A DNA stretch of 47,589 nt from an uncultured bacterium (GTDB taxonomy: Bacteria > UBP6 > UBA1177): positions 1 to 47,589 of the forward strand of contig CAJOFY010000009.1 in assembly GCA_905233945.1 (NCBI GenBank), read 5' to 3'. Positions 23,901 through 31,048 of this stretch are shown here, piece by piece; within the stretch, counting starts at the first letter, position 1, and each line of letters starts with the position of its first letter. The notes beneath the pieces were generated by a model that was not told the origin of the DNA, did not search any database, and worked only from the letters and a program-made list of their open reading frames with translations. Both the position numbers and the translations under genes were made by a program.

Positions 23901-26775
23901 CTCTGTTGTCGCCGCAGTATCCGCCGCCGCCCGGTGTTGTGCAGTCAGCGCTGCAGTGACCCGGATAATACGGAGTGTAGACTCCGTTGAGTTCTTTGTC
24001 GTCGCACTCCTCGTTTACGTGCAGTCCTTCGATTACGACGCAGTTTGTGTATCCGGTGCAGTCTTCACGGAGGATTATTCCGTCGCCGCATTTCGGCGGT
24101 TTCCCGGTGCATGTCGAGTTGCATTCAGCGTTGTAGTCTTTGTTGTTACCGGCGCCGTCATCGCAGGTTTCACCGTGCGACTCGTCAGTCCAGTGGTCGC
24201 CGCAGTATGAAGGAACTCCGCTTCGTTTCCTGCAGTCTGAACCGCATCTTTCACAGCTTGTATCGCCGTATGTGCAGTAAATTTTTCCGTTGTCGGAGGC
24301 TTCGTCGCAGGTTTCGCCGTTTGCCGAATCTGTATTGCCGTCGCCGCAGAAACCGCCTGCACCGCTGCCTTTGCAGTCAGAGTTGCAGTATCCAGTTGTT
24401 CCGCTGTTGTATTTGCCGTTGTTTTCTCCGTCATCGCAGACTTCGCCCTGCGCTGTTTCGACTACTCCGTCGCCGCAGCGTCTTCCTTCGCTCTTGCAGT
24501 CTTCTGCGCAGTGGCCGTACTGACCGTTGAGTTCTTTGTCGTCGCAGACTTCGCCGGCAGTTACGATTCCGTCACCGCAGCGTTCACCCGCACCGGTACA
24601 GCTTGTGCTGCAGTGTCCGTATTCTCCGTTGTGGCCGCCTGAAGCCTGGCTGCCCTCGTCGCAGCTCTCGTTTGCACCAGGAGTAACGACGCAGTTGAGG
24701 AAGCCGGCGCAGTTTGCGCGCTGGAGTATTCCGTCGCCGCAGTAAGCCGTTGTCGTGCCGGGAGCCTTTTTGCAGAATTTTGTGCAGACTTCGCAGCTTT
24801 CCTTGCCGTAAGGACAGTTGAAGTTGCCGTTGAGCCCGCCTTTGTTCGGATCGCCGTCGTCGCACTGCTCGCTGCCGTTTTGCTCGAAGTCACCGCAGTA
24901 GGGGCCCATTCCGGAGCAGTCTTCTTTGCAGTATCCGTAATGTCCGTTGTTTGTTTTACCGCTGTCGCACGCTTCGAAGGGCTCGTCTGTTACTCCGTCG
25001 CCGCAGTATCTCGCATTTCCGGTGGTGTTTTTGCAGTCTATCGTGCAGGCTGTGCAGGCTTCATCGCTGCCGTAAGGACAGTCGGGGTTGCCGTTGAGTC
25101 CGCCGTTGGCCGGATCGCCTTTGTCGCACTGTTCGTTTCCGTTTACTTCGCCGTCGCCGCAGTTTCCGCTGATCTTTTTGCAGTTGTTGGTGCAGTAAGG
25201 AGAGTTCGGATCGCCCTCTTTTTTCGGATCGCAGACTTCGTTTTCCTGGATGGTTCCGTCGCCGCAGGATCCGATTACTTCGGTGCAGTCCGCCGAGCAG
25301 TAGTAAGGTCCGATTCCGGCGCCGTAGGTTGCCTTGTCACATCTTTCACCTGCGTCGGAAGAGATTACGCCGTCGCCGCAGTATCTCGGGATTCCGGGCT
25401 CTTTTTTACACTTTTTCGTGCAGCCCGAGCATGTGCTTGTTTCGGGGCCGTACGGGCACTCTTTCGGTATGCCGTTCAGTGATGCTCTGTCGCACTCCTC
25501 GCCCAATCCTGTGATTTCTACGCAGTTTCCTTCACCGGAGCAGTTTTCTCTCTGAATTACGCCGTCGCCGCATTTGCCGTAGTAAGTTTTGCAGTCGTAT
25601 GAGCAGTAAGGGCCGTTTCCTTCTCCGAAAGAGGCGTTGTCGCATTTCTCGAAATCCTGGATTATGCCGTCGCCGCATTCGCCGAATTTCTGCTTGCAGT
25701 TAGCCGAGCAGTAGTCGCCGTTTTTGTTGTTTCCGTCGTCGCATACTTCGTTTGTCTGTTTGATACCGTCGCCGCAGTACGGGCCTTTGTCTGTGCAATT
25801 CGAGTTGCAGTAGCCGGGAGCCGTTTCGGAGTAACGCCCGTTGTTGTTTTTATCGTCGCACGCTTCGTTGAGCTGGACTATACCGTCTCCGCAGCTTCCT
25901 GTTACTTCGGTGCAGTTTACGTTGCAGTAGTAAGGTCCGGTACCTTCGCCGGCACCGACATCAGGTTCGGCGTTGTCGCACTTTTCCGGGCCGTTGATTT
26001 TTCCGTCGCCGCAGAAACCGGTTACTTCGGAGCAGTTCTCGTTGCAGTATTTGTCGAGAGCTTTGTCGCAGACTTCGTTGTTCTGCTTGATACCGTCGCC
26101 GCAGTAGCCTGTGACAACGTGGCAGTCGGGGCTGCAGTAGTCGCCTGTCGAAGCGTTTCCGTCGTCGCAGATTTCGCCGTCGTCCACGATTCCGTCCTGG
26201 CAGCGCGCCCATGTGCAGTTTGTACGGCAGGTTTTGTTGTGGATTCCGGGTTCATTGCTGTTTTCAGCGCCGTTGTCGCACTCTTCGCCCGGATCTCTCA
26301 GGCCGTTTCCGCATTCCGGAGTGTAACCCTGATTGTCGCCGTCGTTTGTTCCGGAATCGGAGTCGTCCTTGTCGTTTCCCGAGTCGGCATCGTCCTTGTC
26401 GCCGTCGTTTGTTCCGGAATCGGAGTCATCCTTGTCGTCTTTGCCGGAATCGGCATCGTCCTTGTCGCCGTCGTTTGTTCCAGAGTCAGTATCGTCCTTT
26501 CCTGAGTCTGAATCGTCATCTCCCGGTTTGCCGTCGTCTTCATCCGGAGCCGAATCGTTGTCCTTGTCATCGGTTTCGGAAGATTTGCTGCATACGTTGT
26601 CGAGGCAGACGAGCCCATTTCTGCAGTCTTCGTTTTTTTCGCACGGATCGCCGAGCCAGCCTGAAGCTGAGGTGTTGTCTTCATCCGGATAGTCGTAAAT
26701 CGTTGTCTCCTTTTTGTGACATGCCGAAAGAGCCGAAATGAAAACCAGGCAAAGAAAAATCTTGAAAAATCTCAT
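20998..26775 (-). CDS. Giant cysteine-rich lipoprotein: about 33 CGDG (DUF4215-type) repeats and two DUF1566 domains
   Basis: A 1925-residue protein beginning with the lipoprotein signal MRFFKIFLCLVFISALSAC. A CEKNEDCRNGLVCLDNVC module (about 40-63) comes first, then an Asp/Ser/Gly linker of tandem repeats (about 70-150). From about 153 to 1600 run some 33 repeats of the form CGDGxxxxxEECDDGxxN...CNxxC, the DUF4215/Myxococcus cysteine-rich type. Several are a long variant with an extra disulfide loop (for example INREDCTGYTNCVV then NEECDDG). The last 300 residues hold two DUF1566 units (GQDAQF, SGLMWQAATPDIYG, NSNWRLPTAAEL; KMRLPTVSELMWLFN, TAWSSTTVENAP, IVICIE). The repeats probably form a long disulfide-rigid stalk on the outer membrane presenting the C-terminal domains. 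ATG 26775 has GGAG seven bases upstream. First gene of a two-gene operon. Confidence 0.88.
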   Translation of the reverse strand: MRFFKIFLCLVFISALSACHKKETTIYDYPDEDNTSASGWLGDPCEKNEDCRNGLVCLDNVCSKSSETDDKDNDSAPDEDDGKPGDDDSDSGKDDTDSGTNDGDKDDADSGKDDKDDSDSGTNDGDKDDADSGNDKDDSDSGTNDGDNQGYTPECGNGLRDPGEECDNGAENSNEPGIHNKTCRTNCTWARCQDGIVDDGEICDDGNASTGDYCSPDCHVVTGYCGDGIKQNNEVCDKALDKYCNENCSEVTGFCGDGKINGPEKCDNAEPDVGAGEGTGPYYCNVNCTEVTGSCGDGIVQLNEACDDKNNNGRYSETAPGYCNSNCTDKGPYCGDGIKQTNEVCDDGNNKNGDYCSANCKQKFGECGDGIIQDFEKCDNASFGEGNGPYCSYDCKTYYGKCGDGVIQRENCSGEGNCVEITGLGEECDRASLNGIPKECPYGPETSTCSGCTKKCKKEPGIPRYCGDGVISSDAGERCDKATYGAGIGPYYCSADCTEVIGSCGDGTIQENEVCDPKKEGDPNSPYCTNNCKKISGNCGDGEVNGNEQCDKGDPANGGLNGNPDCPYGSDEACTACTIDCKNTTGNARYCGDGVTDEPFEACDSGKTNNGHYGYCKEDCSGMGPYCGDFEQNGSEQCDDGDPNKGGLNGNFNCPYGKESCEVCTKFCKKAPGTTTAYCGDGILQRANCAGFLNCVVTPGANESCDEGSQASGGHNGEYGHCSTSCTGAGERCGDGIVTAGEVCDDKELNGQYGHCAEDCKSEGRRCGDGVVETAQGEVCDDGENNGKYNSGTTGYCNSDCKGSGAGGFCGDGNTDSANGETCDEASDNGKIYCTYGDTSCERCGSDCRKRSGVPSYCGDHWTDESHGETCDDGAGNNKDYNAECNSTCTGKPPKCGDGIILREDCTGYTNCVVIEGLHVNEECDDKELNGVYTPYYPGHCSADCTTPGGGGYCGDNRVTDGEVCDQGRTINGTYGGNCNANCNGYTSYCGDGVTNEPYEKCDDRDPEKGGKNGTYGFCNTDCTAILECGDGIPDPVNEQCDEGRDVNGTITDCAYGEESCTLCDSECHTFDGATAYCGDGIIHREDCTGYNNCVFTPGANEECDDGDPATGGHNGEYNHCNATCSGYEPKCGDGKINREDCTGYTNCVVIDGLHVNEECDDGDENGDYGKCNQNCSGTVMCGDGVVSHGEVCDDGVMNGHYNSCDRCIINKTGWCGNGRLEKEIGTCGGAQGCYELMDADEQCDWGSSNGKVTDCAYGIVNCEVCNGTCGLEPGNASFCGDGFINRQNCTGYTNCVVTPGANEECDDGDPSTGGHNGSIGFCSSTCNGMQPYCGDGEVTAGEVCDDGDPSTGGHNGENGYCNSTCDGMQPYCGDNIVQRPECNTWKTCDEETTIGCCIVDLTMNEGCDDGENNGSQYYCYTDCSGWCGDGILQKHNCDGLDNCVVSPYVDETCDEGSLNDHPGHCNSICTGPTSVCGNGEVEKGEACDDGNTIEGDYCSADCQVETGRCGDGDPQINETCDEGENNGFHGHCNKTCSGTSSCGDGEIGYDEVCEPGTMEEPFLCSGILQFASTGETGIVDSCTSSCMPIFSNCEYDTTYISPFLTTGQTLCYNSAGTAISPCPAGGAAFYGQDAQFNYIPHSFETMENGEIIKDNASGLMWQAATPDIYGATIEGMGYKTCTEELPDPGKSCKHYEASLYCKYLSIGDNSNWRLPTAAELSTIADYASATHIHTGFTNTKGSYWTQEGFLFSSADGTLTPATDIDTDTGQIKCVSSVNNQSGCTSFQCKQNINYDSMFLFDSPDMIITYYYDLNSVAFTSWYFADLSTGYNWENALNFCTTSTSPNGLSKMRLPTVSELMWLFNRTNSTSMIPGFTGTAWSSTTVENAPTDPAEPASHAYAVDFSTGSVVYTPKSSSNIVICIE
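26333..26500 (-). repeat. Minisatellite of 63-66 bp units encoding the Asp/Ser/Gly linker
   Basis: Three copies of a unit beginning (plus strand) ttgtcgccgtcgtttgtt start at 26333, 26396 and 26462, so the period is 63-66 bases, in frame. They encode GTNDGDKDDADSG-type repeats in the linker between lipid anchor and cysteine-rich stalk. In-frame units allow length variation between strains. Confidence 0.75.
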
Positions 26776-26797
26776 TGGAAACTCCTATTTCAAAACC

Positions 26798-26849
26798 ATT
26801 AAATTTAAAAAAACCAAATTTAATTTAGTCATAAAAAGAAAAAAGTCCA
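26798..26849 (-). promoter_or_regulatory. Possible promoter and 9-bp inverted repeat upstream of the giant lipoprotein
   Basis: On the minus strand TGGACT (26849-26844) and TAAATT (26827-26822) are 16 bases apart, about 47 bases upstream of ATG 26775. The -10 element overlaps a perfect AT-rich inverted repeat, ATTAAATTT (26798-26806) and AAATTTAAT (26816-26824), which could be an operator or simply AT-rich leader. Motif evidence only. Confidence 0.3.
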
Positions 26850-26878
26850 CTTTTTTGGTCGTTACGCAGTTACAGGTC

Positions 26879-26903
26879 GGCAAGAACGAAGCGAAAACTT
26901 GCC
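26879..26903. repeat. Inverted repeat GGCAAG-N13-CTTGCC in the divergent promoter region
   Basis: Perfect 6-base arms at 26879-26884 and 26898-26903, 30 bases before the start of the propeller-AraC gene. No T-run follows on either strand in the right place for a terminator. Its position between the divergent giant-lipoprotein and sensor genes makes a regulator site possible but unproven. Confidence 0.35.
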
Positions 26904-26932
26904 AAAAAAAATCCGGTTTTTAAAATCGCCGT

Positions 26933-29494
26933 ATGTTTGTGTTGTTTTTGTGTTTCATATTTCTCTTTTTAAGTCCGCCGGAAATTGCAGGGGATGAAAT
27001 TTCGTCCGCCGGTTTTTCCAGCTTTGTCTCCCGTTCCTGGTCCGCGCCGGCAGAGCTGCCCCACAACAGCGTAACCTCTTTTTACCGCGATGAAAACGGT
27101 CTGCTCTGGGTCGGAACGGTCGAAGGCCTTGCCAGAATCGGCTCGAAATCGTCGAAAATTTTTGCAACGAACACAAATGCAGCGATTCTAAGCAATAAGA
27201 TCAATGCTCTGACAGGCTGCGGAGGCAAAGTTTTCGTCGCTTCGGCAAAAGGGATCTCCGAAATCGGAAACTCCGGCGGAACAGTGTCGGGAATTTTTGA
27301 TTCGCGCGGGATTTCTGCTCTTGCCGCGGTTTCCGGCTGCGTTCTCTATGCCAGCGACGGCAAAGAAATTTTTGAGATAAAGTCCGGTAAAATCAATAAG
27401 TTGACAAATCTGAACGATTTATCCGGCAGCTCTGTTACGGCACTTTTTTCAGACGGCGGGAACCTTTACGCCGGTTTTGAAAGCGGAGCCGTGCATTCCT
27501 ATTCGGACGGTGTTTTTTCGGAAAACCTCTGTCCAGCCAATTCTGCTCCGGTGACGTCCGGAAAAGCGGCGGACGGCAGGGTTCTGGCCGGAACCGCAAA
27601 AGGGGAGATACTTGAAATCGGAAACGGAAAGTGCCTGAAAACCGCCGAGTCGGGGAGGCGTGAAGCTGTGACTTCGCTCGATTTCAGCGGCAGAACCGTT
27701 GTTTTCACTTCAGGCGGGGAGCTTTTTTTCGCGGAAAACGGCGCGGTCAAGGCCTGCGGCGCTTTTTGTGCCGGCAGCGGTTCGGTTTCCGGCGTAATGC
27801 TTGACAACGGCCTGGTATGGCTTTCGGGCAGCCGCGGAATGACTCTCTTTTACCCGGGAAAATTCATAACTTTGGGGCGGGAATCGGGGCTCCTGAATGA
27901 AAAAGTCTATGCTCTTGTCGAGGACGGAAAGGGGAGAGTCTGGGCCGGAACTCGCGGCGGCGGGCTTTTTGTCCACGAAAACGGAAAGTTCAGGTACGTA
28001 AAGGACAGAAAAGGCGACATCGGGCGTTTTGTCGGCGGAATGCTGCATGACGAAGACGGGAACATTCTTGTCGGAACGACGGACGGAATCGTAAGTTTCT
28101 CGCCGGAAAAACCCAGTGTTTTCCGCAGGATGAAAATGGAAAAGGGAACTTCGGCAAGTGCCGTGAGCGTAATTTTCCGCGACAGAAAATCGCGTCTCTG
28201 GGCAGGCGGCGGCGGCGGAGCGATATACATCGAAACCAAAAAGGGCTGGCATCTTCTGAGAAAGTTCGGCGACGATTCCGATTTTGTCTCCGCGATAGCC
28301 GAGGATGCTGCGGGAAACCTTTGGTTCGCTTCCTCGAAAGGACTCTGGCAGCTTAATGAAAACAATGAATTTCACGAAATAAATCAGGAACTTGCGCTTG
28401 ATGTTCCGGTTTCTCTCCTTGTCACGGACGGAGGAAGTGTCCTGGTCGGGACGATGAACCGCGGAATATATGTCATCACCAGGGATATGAAAATATCGCG
28501 CATAGATTCGCGGAAAGGGCTCTGCAGCGACACGGTTCTCGGAATCACGGGGGACGATCTCGGAAATCTCTGGTTTTCGAGCACAAAAGGGATTTTTGCC
28601 ATCCCCGAGGAGCGTCTTTTGGAAGCCGCTTCTGCTGAAAACGGTTCCGTGGAGTGCCTTCTTTTCGGTTCGGACGACGGGATCCGCCGCCCTGAATCGA
28701 CCGGCGGTGTCCAGCCTTCTGTTCTGAAGCGTAAAAACGGCGATTTGTGGTTCCCGACGCTTGAAGGAATCGCTGTTTTGGAGAAAAACGGAAGAAAAAC
28801 GGCGGGATTTTATGCCGAAGTGCCGGAAAGCGAGCCTGTTATTATTGATGAAAACGAAAAGAAATCAAGTTATTCCTTTATCTGGCTCGTTCTGGCGGCT
28901 CTTGGTGTGACCGCGTTTTTTGTGCTGAAGAAAACAAAAAAGGAAAACCTCACCCCGGAATCCATCTCTGTGGCGAGGGGAGAAAACCTCACCCCGGAAC
29001 CACAGACCTCACCCCCAGCCCCTCTCCAGAGTGGCGAGGGGAGAGATGCCGTGTCGGGGGAAGAAAATGATGAGATTTTCGACCCTGAAACCGATGCGGT
29101 TGATGTTAAGCCGAAATATGAGGGCTATCAGCTCGACGATGAGGTTGCGGCGGCGTACGCGGAGGAGGCGAAAGCTCTGATGGAGAAGGAAAAACTTTAC
29201 AGAAATCCGGATCTTACGCTTCCGGTGCTGGCAAAGAAGCTGAAACTTACACCGAATACCCTTTCTCAGGTTTTGAACGGCTACTGCGGGCAGAGTTTCT
29301 ACAATTTTGTCAACGGTTACAGGCTTGAAGAGGTCGTTTCGATGATGCGCGACCCTGAATTTGATGATAAAAGCGTCCTTGAGCTCCTTTACGAAGCGGG
29401 CTTCAAATCGAAGAGCACTTTCAATCCGATTTTCAAGAAATGGACAGGAAAAACTCCCAGCGAATACCGGAAGGAAATCCAGGAAAAAAGATAA
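26933..29494 (+). CDS. Transmembrane beta-propeller sensor with cytosolic AraC-type DNA-binding domain
   Basis: An 853-residue protein. N-terminal signal or anchor (MFVLFLCFIFLFLSPPEIAG), then two-component-regulator-type propeller repeats over about residues 35-630, each with a 'LWVGT..GL....' motif (LLWVGTVEGLARI, VWAGTRGGGLFVH, NILVGTTDGIVSF, NLWFASSKGLWQL, SVLVGTMNRGIYV, NLWFSSTKGIFAI, DLWFPTLEGIAVL). A single span follows at about 646-664 (FIWLVLAALGVTAFFVLKK), then a linker containing a repeat-derived insert (about 671-704), and an AraC/XylS HTH at about 743-853 (LTLPVLAKKLKLTPNTLSQV ... GFKSKSTFNPIFKKWTGKTP). It lacks the Y_Y_Y, histidine kinase and receiver domains of hybrid two-component systems, so it is a direct one-component membrane regulator. 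No ribosome site is visible at ATG 26933. Neighbours suggest control of the surface-protein or pilus genes (inference). Confidence 0.85.
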   Translation: MFVLFLCFIFLFLSPPEIAGDEISSAGFSSFVSRSWSAPAELPHNSVTSFYRDENGLLWVGTVEGLARIGSKSSKIFATNTNAAILSNKINALTGCGGKVFVASAKGISEIGNSGGTVSGIFDSRGISALAAVSGCVLYASDGKEIFEIKSGKINKLTNLNDLSGSSVTALFSDGGNLYAGFESGAVHSYSDGVFSENLCPANSAPVTSGKAADGRVLAGTAKGEILEIGNGKCLKTAESGRREAVTSLDFSGRTVVFTSGGELFFAENGAVKACGAFCAGSGSVSGVMLDNGLVWLSGSRGMTLFYPGKFITLGRESGLLNEKVYALVEDGKGRVWAGTRGGGLFVHENGKFRYVKDRKGDIGRFVGGMLHDEDGNILVGTTDGIVSFSPEKPSVFRRMKMEKGTSASAVSVIFRDRKSRLWAGGGGGAIYIETKKGWHLLRKFGDDSDFVSAIAEDAAGNLWFASSKGLWQLNENNEFHEINQELALDVPVSLLVTDGGSVLVGTMNRGIYVITRDMKISRIDSRKGLCSDTVLGITGDDLGNLWFSSTKGIFAIPEERLLEAASAENGSVECLLFGSDDGIRRPESTGGVQPSVLKRKNGDLWFPTLEGIAVLEKNGRKTAGFYAEVPESEPVIIDENEKKSSYSFIWLVLAALGVTAFFVLKKTKKENLTPESISVARGENLTPEPQTSPPAPLQSGEGRDAVSGEENDEIFDPETDAVDVKPKYEGYQLDDEVAAAYAEEAKALMEKEKLYRNPDLTLPVLAKKLKLTPNTLSQVLNGYCGQSFYNFVNGYRLEEVVSMMRDPEFDDKSVLELLYEAGFKSKSTFNPIFKKWTGKTPSEYRKEIQEKR
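28943..29043. repeat. GC-rich dispersed-type repeat inserted in frame in a coding linker
   Basis: Two copies of an 18-base direct repeat, gaaaacctcaccccggaa (28943-28960 and 28982-28999), and two of ggcgaggggag (about 28972 and 29033). The second half forms a hairpin, cccctctcc (29010-29018) against ggcgagggg (29033-29041), with 8 of 9 bases paired. The whole looks like the 'ctcacccccagcccctctcc...gaggggag' dispersed repeats found in many bacterial genomes. It encodes ENLTPE...SPPAPLQSGEG inside the sensor's cytosolic linker. Confidence 0.65.
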
Positions 29495-29721
29495 ACTGAC
29501 AGAAAATCAACAAAAAATTATAAAAAAAACCGCAAAAAAAAGCTGTTTTTAAGCAAAAAATAAAAAATCGCATAAATTCTTGATTTTATTTTGGAAATAT
29601 GGTACGAATCTACACAGCCGTACTTTTGGCGGCATTTTCTGATGTTCTTTTCTACACGGACGGACGAAATTATTTTGTATTTATTATAAAAAAATTCGTT
29701 GATTTGACGGAGGTTGACGAA

Positions 29722-30459
29722 ATGAGAAAACGTGGTTTTTCACTGATTGAGGTGCTGATTGCGATGGGGATTCTGACAATCATCGCAACCGTAGCCGTTC
29801 CGAAAGTCCAGGTCTGGAACGCCAGAAACCGCGGACTTCAGTCTGTAATGGAACTTATTTCCGATTTCTCGAAGGCAAAGTCTGTTGCCGGTTACACGGT
29901 TGCGGTCAGTTCCGACTCCGGAACAATTACCATTCCTGCAGGGGGAACCGACACCATGAATATCTACATGGGGATCCGCCGCCAGACAGCGATGGTTTTC
30001 GGAAAGTCGGAATATGCGATCTATCAGAAAGATTCGATGGATACCACAAGCTGGGATAATACGGCGCTTCTGCTGAAGAAAAATGTGCTTCTCGATACCG
30101 TAACTCTTGAATATGTCAACAAAAAAACTACGGCGGCAAGTGTCTCGAACTTCGACGGCTCTACCATTCTCAACTTCACTTCGACGGGAAAGATCAAGGA
30201 TATCAACGGCACGCTGATAGATTCCTCCCAGAGCGACGGAACCTGCGGCCCCGGTGTTCCGGCACGCTATCTCCAGAAGATTCTTTTTTCCGTTATTCTC
30301 AGGTCAAGGATTTCAAAAGGGGAAAACGATTCGATATGGTACCGTGTCGATATAGATCAGAGGGGTGAGTATTCCGTCTGCACCGTTTTCTCTTCTGAGG
30401 AACAGGCCAGTGCTGTGAAGGACAAGTTCGCAAGTGACGGCATCATGTTGGATATTTAG
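29722..30459 (+). CDS. Type IV minor prepilin (FimU/GspH-like)
   Basis: The start is ATG 29722, eight bases after acggagg; this places the class III prepilin signal at the N-terminus: MRKRGFSLIEVLIAMGILTI, cleaved after RG with Phe at +1 and Glu at +5. The hydrophobic helix (about 6-27) is followed by a 215-residue globular part containing two Cys (SDGTCGPG near 175 and YSVCTV near 220), matching the GspH/FimT-type minor pilins that help prime pilus assembly. It is the first gene of a run matching the order fimU-pilV-pilW-pilX-pilY1. The 227-base region upstream (29495-29721) is AT-rich; I could not pick a convincing promoter in it. Confidence 0.85.
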   Translation: MRKRGFSLIEVLIAMGILTIIATVAVPKVQVWNARNRGLQSVMELISDFSKAKSVAGYTVAVSSDSGTITIPAGGTDTMNIYMGIRRQTAMVFGKSEYAIYQKDSMDTTSWDNTALLLKKNVLLDTVTLEYVNKKTTAASVSNFDGSTILNFTSTGKIKDINGTLIDSSQSDGTCGPGVPARYLQKILFSVILRSRISKGENDSIWYRVDIDQRGEYSVCTVFSSEEQASAVKDKFASDGIMLDI

Positions 30460-30468
30460 GAGGAAAAC

Positions 30469-31032
30469 ATGAGAAAAATCAAGGCTTTCACTCTTATTGA
30501 AGTTATGGTTTCGATCTTCATTTTCACAACGGCGATGCTCGGTTTCATGTCTTTCCACGCACATTCGATGTCGGTTATTTTTGACAACGAGTCGGCTCAG
30601 TTCGCCCACGCGATCGCCTTCAACCTCGTCGAGGAAATAAACTCGATGTCATTCAAGGATTTCAAATCTCTTGCAGCTCAGACTTCGTCCAGAACGAAGG
30701 ATACGATTCTGAAGAGCGATAACTATATGGGGGCGACTTACGGCGTAAGTCCTTTTTATATGACAGGCGATTATTCGTCGGAGAGCAGCTACAGGTTCAA
30801 CCGTTACATCCAGACGCTGAAATATACCGATGAACTTGTCAGCGGAGCTTATGTCGCACCGGGATCGTTCATGGATACTCTTTATGTGGTCAGGGTCGAG
30901 GTTTTCTGGCCGAAACGCGGCTACGGAACCAAAGAATGCTACAAGGGTGTCTCTAATTTCGACAAAGAGTGCAACAGCATCTCTCTCCCGCTCGTAAGGT
31001 CGAACAAACAGACTTTCAAAGTCGCTAAATAA
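30469..31032 (+). CDS. pilV: Type IV minor prepilin (PilV-like)
   Basis: A 187-residue protein with prepilin signal MRKIKAFTLIEVMVSIFIFTTAML (key features: Lys-Ala at the cleavage site, Phe +1, Glu +5). The residue before cleavage is Ala, not the usual Gly. The mature protein has one N-terminal helix and a short globular head with a KECYKGVSNFDKECNS disulfide candidate near the C-terminus. PilV-type minor pilins form part of the tip complex with PilW, PilX and PilY1. The symbol rests on size, signal and gene order. It starts 9 bases after the previous stop with aggagg upstream, so it belongs to the same operon. Confidence 0.8.
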   Translation: MRKIKAFTLIEVMVSIFIFTTAMLGFMSFHAHSMSVIFDNESAQFAHAIAFNLVEEINSMSFKDFKSLAAQTSSRTKDTILKSDNYMGATYGVSPFYMTGDYSSESSYRFNRYIQTLKYTDELVSGAYVAPGSFMDTLYVVRVEVFWPKRGYGTKECYKGVSNFDKECNSISLPLVRSNKQTFKVAK

Positions 31033-31048
31033 CAGGAGGCAGGGTCAT

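Noticed and set aside
23956-25482. Several plus-strand frames of 100-200 codons opposite the cysteine-rich repeats
   Set aside because: They are antisense images of the repeats (runs of Ala/Val/Ser/Arg/Cys with the same period) and have no ribosome sites.
22000-26300. Regularly spaced gccgtcgccgcag-like words as a CRISPR array
   Set aside because: The words encode the conserved CGDG tetrapeptide inside one long reading frame; spacing varies and the 'spacers' are coding.
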